25,246 nucleotides of DNA from DATBLE01 sp046735055. GTDB lineage: Bacteria > Actinomycetota > Thermoleophilia > Gaiellales > Gaiellaceae. The notes beneath the pieces were generated by a model. It saw only the letters and a list, made by a program, of their open reading frames with translations, had not been told where the DNA came from and did not search any database. The stretch covers positions 1 to 25,246 of the forward strand of contig JBKPSO010000034.1 in assembly GCA_046735055.1 (NCBI GenBank), given 5' to 3'. Made by a program: the position numbers and the translations under genes. Positions 19,918-25,246 of this stretch are shown here, one piece after another; position 1 is the stretch's first letter; each line of letters starts with the position of its first letter.

Positions 19918-20785
19918 CTCGGCGGCCGGGACGCGGCTCGACCGGTTCCTGGCCGAGCTGCCGGAGGTCGGTTCCCGCACCGCGGCCGAGCGGCTGCTCG
20001 CGGCGGGCTCGGTCAGGGTGGACAGTGCAGTTCGGCCGAAGAGCCATCGGCTCGCGGGCGGAGAGGAGCTCGAGCTCGACACGAACGCGCTCGCCGCGCC
20101 CGCGCGCGACCACCCGCCGCTCGACATTCGGATCGCCTACGAGGACGAGCACCTGCTGGTCGTCGACAAGCCGGCGGGGCTCGTCGTCCACCCGGGCGCC
20201 GGCCACGCCGAGGGCACGCTCGTTCAGGGGCTCCTCGGACGGGGTCTCACCGGAGGAGATCCAGAGCGGCCCGGGATCGTCCACCGCCTCGACCGGGATA
20301 CGTCCGGCCTGCTCGTCGTCGCGCGCACGGAGGCGGCCTACGAGGGCCTGCGTGCGCTGGTGAAGGGCCGAAAGCTCGAGCGCGAGTACGTGACGCTCGT
20401 GCGCGGGCGGCCGCGCTCGCGCAGCGGGCGGATCGAGGCGGCGATCGGTCGCGACCGCCGCGAGCCGACGCGAATGTCGCTCGACACGGACACGCCCCGG
20501 CCCGCGGTCACGCACTTCGAGGTCGTCGAGCTCCTGCGGGATCACGCGTTACTCCGGGTCAGGCTCGAGACGGGGCGCACGCACCAGATCCGCGTCCACC
20601 TGGCCGCGATCGGCCTGCCCGTCGTCGGCGACCCGGTCTACGGCGTTCGGGAGGAGGGCCTGCGGCGCCAGTTCCTCCACGCGGCGAGGCTCGGATTTCC
20701 GCATCCGGTGTCAGGCGAGCGCGTCGAGGGGGTCTCGCCGCTTCCGCCCGACCTCGAAGCCGCGCTCGAGCGCGTTCGCGGGTAG
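19904..20785 (+). CDS. RluD-type 23S rRNA pseudouridine synthase, probable CTG start
   Basis: About 293 aa if it starts at CTG 19904. An N-terminal S4 RNA-binding domain reads A-G-T-R-L-D-R-F-L-A-E near residue 8, then A-A-G-S-V-R-V-D near 33. The catalytic domain holds H-R-L-D-R-D-T-S-G-L-L near residue 127, with the catalytic Asp inside R-L-D-R, then R-T-H-Q-I-R-V-H-L near 227 and a typical F-L-H-A-A-R-L end. It isomerises uridines in 23S rRNA. No ATG or GTG occurs in frame before the GTG at 20018, which would cut off most of the S4 domain. The CTG gives L-R-V-P-S-S-A-A-G-T-R-L-D, matching family N-termini, with a 14-bp overlap onto lspA. The lspA-rluD order is common in bacteria. Confidence 0.86.
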   Translation: MRVPSSAAGTRLDRFLAELPEVGSRTAAERLLAAGSVRVDSAVRPKSHRLAGGEELELDTNALAAPARDHPPLDIRIAYEDEHLLVVDKPAGLVVHPGAGHAEGTLVQGLLGRGLTGGDPERPGIVHRLDRDTSGLLVVARTEAAYEGLRALVKGRKLEREYVTLVRGRPRSRSGRIEAAIGRDRREPTRMSLDTDTPRPAVTHFEVVELLRDHALLRVRLETGRTHQIRVHLAAIGLPVVGDPVYGVREEGLRRQFLHAARLGFPHPVSGERVEGVSPLPPDLEAALERVRG

Positions 20786-20926
20786 CATGTTCGTGTTCCG
20801 AACCATCGACCCGGCGGATCCCCCGGGCGGCGGTGCCGGCCGCTGTGTCTTTTTTTCTGGCCCAGTGGAGGTTCCGCCCAGGCCTGCCGGCTGTAACGCA
20901 ATCCAAAACCGAAAGGGGAAGCAAAC
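20786..20926 (+). promoter_or_regulatory. rpsB leader region
   Basis: The 141-bp gap before rpsB. A TAGCAT hexamer at 20783-20788 overlaps the rluD stop and could be a -10 box, giving a leader of about 130 nt; no -35 consensus is clear. The leader contains a GC hairpin and T-run, a CCGGC at 20811-20815 able to pair with GCCGG at 20835-20839, and a ribosome-binding site (AAGGGG at 20913-20918) 8 nt before the GTG. Its length and structure suggest autoregulation by S2, by inference only. Confidence 0.45.
20827..20856 (+). terminator. Hairpin plus seven T's: terminator of lspA-rluD or rpsB attenuator
   Basis: GCGGC (20827-20831) pairs with GCCGC (20839-20843) around a seven-base loop; a G-T pair can extend the stem. 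A run of seven T's follows at 20850-20856, an unusual tract in such GC-rich DNA. It lies 71-100 bp before rpsB. It may terminate the upstream operon or act as a conditional terminator in the rpsB leader. Confidence 0.6.
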
Positions 20927-21787
20927 GTGGCTGTCGTTTCCATGCGAGAGCTTCTGGAGGCCGGGGTTCACTTCGGCCATCAGACCCGCCGCTGGAACCC
21001 GAAGATGCGCCGGTTCATCTTCACCGAGCGCGGCGGGATCTACATCATCGACCTCCAGCAGACTGCAGCGCTGCTCGAAGAGGCCTACGAGTTCGTGAAG
21101 AGCGTGGCCGCCCGCGGCGGCTCGATGCTCTTCGTCGGCACGAAGAAGCAGGCCCAGGACGCGGTCGAGGAGGAGGCGAAGCGCGTCGGGATGCCGTACG
21201 TCAACCACCGCTGGCTCGGGGGTCTGCTCACGAACTGGCGGACGATCTCGGACCGGATCGAGCGGCTGCACGATCTGCGCCGCCTGCGCGAGGAGGGCCA
21301 GCTCGAGCTGCTGCCGCCGAAGGAGCGGATCGCGATGCTCGGCGAGCTCGAGAAGCTGCAGGCCAACCTCGGCGGCGTGATGGACATGAAGCGCCAGCCG
21401 GACGCGATGTTCGTCCTCGACCTGCGCAAGGAGCAGCTCGCCGTTCGCGAGGCGCGACGGCTCGGGATGCCGATCGTGGCGCTCGTCGACACGAACTGCG
21501 ACCCGGATGAGGCCGACTACGTGATCCCCGGGAACGACGACGCGATTCGCTCGTGCGACCTGATCACGCGGGTGATCGCGGACGGGATCGCAGAAGGTAA
21601 GCAAAAGACCAGCGTCAAGGAGATGTCCGCGCCGGCAGGGGAAGAGAGTCCGCCCGCGGAATCACCTCCAGTCGCCGAGCAGAACGCGGCCGGCGCCCCG
21701 GAGCCGGCGACTGAGCCGGCGACGGAGGCAGAAACAGCCGCCCCGGAGCCGGCGACTGAGCCGGCGACGGTGGGGGAAGAGGCGTAA
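20927..21787 (+). CDS. rpsB: Small ribosomal subunit protein S2 (uS2) with repeated acidic tail
   Basis: 286 aa. Typical S2 blocks: L-L-E-A-G-V-H-F-G-H-Q-T-R-R-W-N-P near residue 9, F-V-G-T-K-K-Q-A near 69, R-W-L-G-G-L-L-T-N near 93, and the P-D-A-M-F-V-L-D near 157, ending at I-A-E-G-K around residue 226. A tail of about 60 residues rich in Ala, Pro, Glu and Thr follows, including two copies of A-P-E-P-A-T-E-P-A-T. S2 joins the 30S head and neck late in assembly. The GTG has a strong AAGGGG 8 nt upstream. The TAA overlaps the tsf ATG by one base (TAATG). Confidence 0.97.
   Translation: MAVVSMRELLEAGVHFGHQTRRWNPKMRRFIFTERGGIYIIDLQQTAALLEEAYEFVKSVAARGGSMLFVGTKKQAQDAVEEEAKRVGMPYVNHRWLGGLLTNWRTISDRIERLHDLRRLREEGQLELLPPKERIAMLGELEKLQANLGGVMDMKRQPDAMFVLDLRKEQLAVREARRLGMPIVALVDTNCDPDEADYVIPGNDDAIRSCDLITRVIADGIAEGKQKTSVKEMSAPAGEESPPAESPPVAEQNAAGAPEPATEPATEAETAAPEPATEPATVGEEA
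21695..21770 (+). repeat. Direct repeat in the rpsB 3' end (31 bp, 45-bp period)
   Basis: The 31 bases at 21695-21725 recur exactly at 21740-21770. The period is a multiple of three, so the repeat encodes a 15-residue unit (A-P-E-P-A-T-E-P-A-T plus spacer) twice in the S2 tail. The exact nucleotide identity suggests a recent duplication. Confidence 0.85.
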
Positions 21788-22581
21788 TGGCTGCGACGAT
21801 CTCCGCCAGCCAGGTCAAGCAGCTCCGCGAGCTCACCGGGGCCGGGATGATGGACTGCAAGGAAGCGCTCGTCGAGGCCGACGGCGACATCGAGGCGGCG
21901 GCGAAGCTGCTCCGCGAGAAGGGAATCGCCCGGGCCGCCAAGCGCTCCGACCGCGAGACGACCGAAGGCAAGGTCGCGCTCGATCTCGACGAGACGGTCG
22001 CCGCGATGGTCGGCGTCGGCTGCGAGACCGAGCCGGTCTCGAACAACGAGGAGTTCCTCGTGTTCGTCTCGCGTGTTCTCGACGCCGTCGAGAAGGACGG
22101 CCCTCAGGCGGCTGAGGAGCTGGAGGACGAGCGGGTCGAGCTCACCGCGAAGCTCGGCGAGAACATCGTCGTCCGCGACGCGGTCCGCTTCGAGGCGACG
22201 GAGGGCGAAGTCCTCTCGGGCTACGTCCACCCGCCTGCGAACAAGATCGGCGTGCTGATCCACGGCAGCGGGAACCCGGACATCGCCCGCCCGCTCGCGA
22301 TGCACATCTCGTTCGCCGCGCCGCTCTACCGAACGCGGGCCGAGGTGCCCGAGGCCGAGATCAACGCGGAACGGGAGATCCTCGCCAAGCAGCCCGACGT
22401 GGAGTCGAGGCCGGAGGACGTGCGGGAGAAGATCGTCGAGGGCCGGCTCCAGAAGTGGCTCTCCGAGCTCGTGCTCGAGGACCAGGAGTGGATCCACGAG
22501 CCCGGCAAGAAGGTCGGCGCCGCGCTGCAGGAGGCGGGGTTCGAGGTGATTGAGTTCCGCCGCTTCGCCCTGGCAGAGTAG
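21787..22581 (+). CDS. tsf: Elongation factor Ts
   Basis: 264 aa. The N-terminal UBA-like domain reads V-K-Q-L-R-E-L-T-G-A-G-M-M-D-C-K-E-A-L, then G-D-I-E-A-A-A-K-L-L-R-E-K-G. The core follows, with G-K-V near residue 61. It releases GDP from EF-Tu. The highly conserved T-D-F-V of the exchange site is T81-E82-P83-V84 here (G-C-E-T-E-P-V-S-N-N-E-E-F), so the phenylalanine that inserts into EF-Tu is a proline. The rest of the dimer domain and the C-terminal helices are normal. It is coupled to rpsB by the TAATG overlap; pyrH follows after 4 bp. Confidence 0.96.
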   Translation: MAATISASQVKQLRELTGAGMMDCKEALVEADGDIEAAAKLLREKGIARAAKRSDRETTEGKVALDLDETVAAMVGVGCETEPVSNNEEFLVFVSRVLDAVEKDGPQAAEELEDERVELTAKLGENIVVRDAVRFEATEGEVLSGYVHPPANKIGVLIHGSGNPDIARPLAMHISFAAPLYRTRAEVPEAEINAEREILAKQPDVESRPEDVREKIVEGRLQKWLSELVLEDQEWIHEPGKKVGAALQEAGFEVIEFRRFALAE

Positions 22582-22585
22582 GCGC

Positions 22586-23440
22586 ATGGCAACCGCCAGT
22601 CCCCTTCCGCAGAGGGCGCCGTTCGGGCGCGTCCTGCTGAAGCTCTCGGGCGAGGCGCTGATGGGCGACCGCGACCACGGGATCGACGCGGCGACGATCG
22701 ACGCGCTTGCGCGGGAAATCGTGGACGTTCAGGGGAGCGGCCTCGAGATAGCGCTCGTGATCGGCGCCGGCAACGTCGTCCGCGGGATGGAGGCGGCGGC
22801 CGCAGGGATGGACCGGGCGACGGCCGACTACGCCGGGATGCTCGCGACCGTGCTCAACTCGCTGGCCGTTCAGGACGCGCTCGAGCGCCGAGACGCCCAG
22901 ACGCGCGTCCTCTCGGCGATCTCGGTCGCGGAGGTCGCCGAGCCGTATATCCGCCGTCGCGCGATCCGCCACCTCGAGAAGGGCCGGATCGTCATCTTCG
23001 CCGCCGGCACCGGCAACCCGTTCTTCACCACCGACACCGCCGCCGCGCTGCGTGCGCTCGAGATCGGCGCGGAGGCGATCCTGATGGCGAAGAACGGGGT
23101 CGAGGGGGTCTACGACGGGGACCCGCGGGTCGACTCGACCGCGGTGCTCCTCCCCGACCTGACCCATCTGGAGGCGATCGAGCGCGGCCTCCGGGTGATG
23201 GATACGACCGCCCTCTCGCTCTGCATGGACAACGGCCTGCCGATCTACGTGTTCGAGCTCGCCGAGGGCAACATCAAGCGAATCGTCGCCGGCGAGCGCG
23301 TCGGCACGATCATCTCAACCCCGCAGAAGGCTGGAAGCGCCGCCGGCACAGCCGGCGACGCTCGCCCGAAAAACGACGCTGGAAGCGGCGCGGGCACAGC
23401 CGGCGGCGCCCGGCAAAAACACCAGGGAGCAGCCCGATGA
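22586..23440 (+). CDS. pyrH: UMP kinase with repeat-bearing C-terminal extension
   Basis: 284 aa from ATG 22586. It makes UDP from UMP as a hexamer in the cytosol. The amino-acid kinase fold is clear: L-L-K-L-S-G-E-A-L near residue 14, I-G-A-G-N-V-V-R-G near 59, F-A-A-G-T-G-N-P-F-F-T-T-D-T-A-A near 138, and the family end R-V-G-T-I-I-S-T near 246. Most UMP kinases stop there (about 240 aa). This one carries about 35 more residues, Gly/Ala/Lys/Arg-rich and encoded by an imperfect tandem repeat. The ATG is preferred over an in-frame GTG (22550) that lies inside tsf. The TGA overlaps the frr ATG (ATGA at 23437-23440). Confidence 0.94.
   Translation: MATASPLPQRAPFGRVLLKLSGEALMGDRDHGIDAATIDALAREIVDVQGSGLEIALVIGAGNVVRGMEAAAAGMDRATADYAGMLATVLNSLAVQDALERRDAQTRVLSAISVAEVAEPYIRRRAIRHLEKGRIVIFAAGTGNPFFTTDTAAALRALEIGAEAILMAKNGVEGVYDGDPRVDSTAVLLPDLTHLEAIERGLRVMDTTALSLCMDNGLPIYVFELAEGNIKRIVAGERVGTIISTPQKAGSAAGTAGDARPKNDAGSGAGTAGGARQKHQGAAR
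23330..23422 (+). repeat. Imperfect tandem repeat in the pyrH 3' end (48 and 45 bp)
   Basis: A unit starting GCTGGAAGCG begins at 23330 and again at 23378. Both contain GGCACAGCCGGC and an A-rich stretch near the end, encoding G-S-A-A-G-T-A-G-D-A-R-P-K and G-S-G-A-G-T-A-G-G-A-R-Q-K. GCCGGC palindromes in each unit could form hairpins in the mRNA just before frr. Confidence 0.8.
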
Positions 23441-23994
23441 TCGACGACCTGATCCAGGACGCCGTCCGCCGCATGGACAAGTCCGTGGAGACGACGCAGC
23501 GGGAGTTCAACAGCATCCGCACCGGCCGCGCCTCGGCGGCCCTCCTCGACCACGTGTCGGTCGACTACTACGGGACGGCGACGCCGCTCAACCAGCTCTC
23601 GACGATCAACGTTCCCGAGCCGCGGATGCTGACCGTCCAGCCCTTCGACCCGAGCTCGCTGAAGGCGATCGAGAAGGCGATCATGGAGTCCGACCTCGGC
23701 CTCACGCCGTCGAACGACGGCAAGATCATCCGCCTGCCGATCCCGCAGCTGACCGAGGAGCGTCGCAAGGACCTCGTCAAGGTCGTGCGCCAGCGGGCGG
23801 AGGATGGGCGCGTCGCCGTCCGCAACGTGCGGCGGGACCTGATGAAGCATCTCGAGGAGCTCGTCCGTAAGGGCGACGTCGGCGACGACGAGGAGCGCCG
23901 TGCCGAGGAGCGTGCGCAGAAGCTGACCGACGACCACGTGCACAAGATCGACGAGTTGCTGAAGCGCAAGGAAGCCGAGATCCTCGAGGTCTAG
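23437..23994 (+). CDS. frr: Ribosome recycling factor
   Basis: 185 aa, exactly the usual length. Landmarks: T-Q-R-E-F-N-S-I-R-T-G-R-A-S near residue 20, the V-D-Y-Y-G-T-A-T-P-L-N-Q-L near 42, P-F-D-P-S-S-L-K-A-I-E-K-A-I near 69, G-L-T-P-S-N-D-G-K-I-I-R-L-P-I-P near 89 and the terminal helix D-E-L-L-K-R-K-E-A-E-I. With EF-G it splits the post-termination ribosome. The start overlaps the pyrH stop; uppS begins 5 bp after its TAG. Confidence 0.97.
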   Translation: MIDDLIQDAVRRMDKSVETTQREFNSIRTGRASAALLDHVSVDYYGTATPLNQLSTINVPEPRMLTVQPFDPSSLKAIEKAIMESDLGLTPSNDGKIIRLPIPQLTEERRKDLVKVVRQRAEDGRVAVRNVRRDLMKHLEELVRKGDVGDDEERRAEERAQKLTDDHVHKIDELLKRKEAEILEV

Positions 23995-23999
23995 ACCCG

Positions 24000-24749
24000 G
24001 TGAACCTGCTGACGCGGCTCCGCAGCCTTCGGCCGCTCCGGCCCGTGCACGAGCCCGAGCTGCCGGAGGTGGCCCGCTCGGTCGCGATCATCATGGACGG
24101 CAACTCGCGCTGGGCGCGCCGCCGGCGGCTCCCGACTGCTGCGGGCCACCGGGCGGGGACCCGCGCGTTGCGGCGCACGGTCGAGGCCGCGATCGACCTC
24201 GGCGTCGAGTCGCTCTCCGTCTTCGCGTTCTCGACCGAGAACTGGTCGCGTCCGCCGGAGGAGGTGGAGCTCCTGATGGAGATCTTCACCGAGACGATCG
24301 AGCGCGAGCTACCCGACCTCGTCAGCCAGGGCGTCCGCGTCCGGTTCATCGGCCGGCGAGACCGCGCCCCCGAGGAGCTGCGCCGGCGAATGGAGGAGCT
24401 CGAGGAAGAGACGCGTCACAACGAGCGTCTGAACCTCTGGATCGCGTTCGACTACGGCGGTCGCGACGAGCTCGTCCAGGCGGCGCGCAGGCTCGTCGAG
24501 TCCGGGATCGAGCCGCGTGAGGTGGACGAGAACGCGCTCTCCGCGCAGCTCTACGCGCCCGACCTGCCCGATCCCGACCTGCTGATCCGCACCTCGGGCG
24601 AGCTGCGCATCTCGAACTTCCTGCTCTGGCAGCTCGCCTACGCGGAGCTCGTGTTCGTCGACACCCTGTGGCCCGACTTCGGCGCCGCGCAGTTGCGCGG
24701 GGCGCTCGCCGACTACGCGCGGAGACGACGCCGCTTCGGCGGCCGCTGA
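24000..24749 (+). CDS. uppS: Isoprenyl (undecaprenyl) diphosphate synthase
   Basis: 249 aa. It is a cis-prenyltransferase making the polyprenyl diphosphate carrier for peptidoglycan. Key blocks: I-I-M-D-G-N-S-R-W-A-R-R with catalytic D33 at the Mg2+ site, G-H-R-A-G-T near residue 50, S-V-F-A-F-S-T-E-N-W-S-R-P near 72, and R-T-S-G-E-L-R-I-S-N-F-L-L-W-Q near 199 with the D-T-L-W-P-D-F end. The chain length is not readable from sequence. The start is GTG 24000, with no obvious ribosome-binding site, 5 bp after frr. cdsA follows after 6 bp, as in the Firmicutes-type order rpsB-tsf-pyrH-frr-uppS-cdsA. Confidence 0.95.
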   Translation: MNLLTRLRSLRPLRPVHEPELPEVARSVAIIMDGNSRWARRRRLPTAAGHRAGTRALRRTVEAAIDLGVESLSVFAFSTENWSRPPEEVELLMEIFTETIERELPDLVSQGVRVRFIGRRDRAPEELRRRMEELEEETRHNERLNLWIAFDYGGRDELVQAARRLVESGIEPREVDENALSAQLYAPDLPDPDLLIRTSGELRISNFLLWQLAYAELVFVDTLWPDFGAAQLRGALADYARRRRRFGGR

Positions 24750-24755
24750 GCCTCG

Positions 24756-25246
24756 GTGTCCGGGCTCACCTCACGGCTCGTCGTCGTCGCGGTCGCGCTC
24801 CCGCTCGTGCTCGGGATCGTGTGGCTCGGCGGCTGGTGGCTCTTCGTGCTCGCCGCGGCGATCGGCCTCGGTGCGCTGCACGAGTACTACGCGATGACGC
24901 GACCGCTGCGGCCGATCGTGCTCGCGGGTTACCTCGGGCTGCTGCTCACGCTCCTCGCCGAGCAGGCGGGTGGGTTCGCGTGGGTCGGCGGCGGCCTCTT
25001 CACGACCCTTGCGCTCGCGTTCCTGCTGAAGGGATTCACCGAGACCAGGCAGTCGGCGACGGTCTCGGTCAGCGGGACGATGCTCGGCGTTGCCTGGATT
25101 GGGCTCGGGCTGGTCTACCTGCTCGCCTTGCGGGACATCCCCCAGCACGGCCGGCTCGCGGCGTTCACGGTGCTCCTCGCGGTATGGGCGGGTGACACGC
25201 TTGCGTACGCCGCCGGGCGCCTGATCGGGCGGCACAAGCTCGCCCC
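24756..25246 (+). CDS. cdsA: Phosphatidate cytidylyltransferase CdsA (partial, runs off the window)
   Basis: 163 codons from GTG 24756 to the end of the window, without a stop. Hydrophobic segments recur (L-V-V-V-A-V-A-L-P-L-V-L-G near residue 8, then L-F-V-L-A-A-A-I-G-L-G near 29, L-G-L-L-L-T-L-L near 64), as in this multi-pass membrane enzyme, which makes CDP-diacylglycerol from phosphatidate. The visible conserved motifs are H-E-Y-Y-A-M near residue 43 and, at the end, V-W-A-G-D-T-L-A-Y-A-A-G-R-L-I-G-R-H-K-L, the start of the family signature. The rest of the signature lies beyond the window. The gene is 6 bp after uppS, in the same operon. Confidence 0.9.
   Translation, partial: MSGLTSRLVVVAVALPLVLGIVWLGGWWLFVLAAAIGLGALHEYYAMTRPLRPIVLAGYLGLLLTLLAEQAGGFAWVGGGLFTTLALAFLLKGFTETRQSATVSVSGTMLGVAWIGLGLVYLLALRDIPQHGRLAAFTVLLAVWAGDTLAYAAGRLIGRHKLA

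Noticed and set aside
20018..20785. RluD starting at GTG 20018
   Set aside because: It would cut off most of the S4 domain, whose sequence is intact upstream in the same frame.
1..25246. tRNA genes, CRISPR arrays, IS ends or prophage
   Set aside because: No cloverleaf-like conserved TTCGA arm with acceptor pairing, no regularly spaced repeats, and no transposase or phage-like ORF was found; the repeats seen lie inside rpsB and pyrH coding sequence.

Overview
The window is a gene-dense, very GC-rich stretch with the look of a deep-branching actinobacterium, most likely class Thermoleophilia (Gaiella/Solirubrobacter-like). This placement is inferred from gene content and not from a marker-gene comparison. 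The signs are GTG starts and overlapping stop/start codons throughout, the pgeF-yggS-sepF-yggT-divIVA division cluster, a DUF2630 gene, an ImuB/DUF6504/DnaE2 SOS-mutagenesis set, MurA with the mycobacterial-type Asp in place of the catalytic Cys, and an rpsB-tsf-pyrH-frr-uppS-cdsA order. I see no tRNA, rRNA, CRISPR array, insertion sequence or phage gene.

Layout. Positions 1-2768: the 5' end of a rhomboid protease with an N-terminal zinc ribbon (minus), divergent from a ComB-like phosphatase and a gamma-glutamyltransferase, then a convergent greA. Positions 2769-8448: a promoter with a consensus -35 box and two tandem LexA-type boxes drives an inactive Y-family polymerase (ImuB) and a DUF6504 protein. 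A bicupin gene and a 39-codon cupin-like ORF follow on the opposite strand, then dnaE2. Positions 8449-12998: a small unknown gene, an EEP-family nuclease/phosphatase overlapping a class-V aminotransferase, an HD-domain protein, murA, and a minus-strand pair (DUF2630 and a 45-aa ORF). Positions 13093-16568: a run starting with a HisB-fold protein that has lost most metal ligands, then RidA, CCA-adding enzyme, PgeF and YggS. Positions 16592-18638: sepF, a decayed cyclase/ATPase/TPR gene, yggT and divIVA. Positions 18647-20785: DUF167, a DksA/TraR zinc-finger protein, lspA and an RluD-type pseudouridine synthase. Positions 20786-25246: a leader with a hairpin plus seven T's, then the translation/UMP/lipid operon, running off the window inside cdsA.

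Genes that act together. ImuB and DnaE2 form the damage-induced mutagenic polymerase. SepF, YggT and DivIVA belong to division and polar growth, beside MurA (first committed peptidoglycan step), UppS (lipid carrier) and PgeF (peptidoglycan fidelity). RpsB, Tsf and Frr serve translation.

The most unusual signals are regulatory and structural. TANNNT hexamers recur 6-11 nt before start codons that lack a Shine-Dalgarno, suggesting leaderless mRNAs. Three divergent gene pairs share a symmetric TANNNTA that reads as a -10 box on both strands. Two genes appear to start at CTG, and a third may. Tandem repeats extend the C-termini of ribosomal protein S2 and UMP kinase. EF-Ts has an altered TDFV loop, and the HisB-like protein looks like a pseudoenzyme. 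I did not find a clearly new multigene defence or biosynthetic system.
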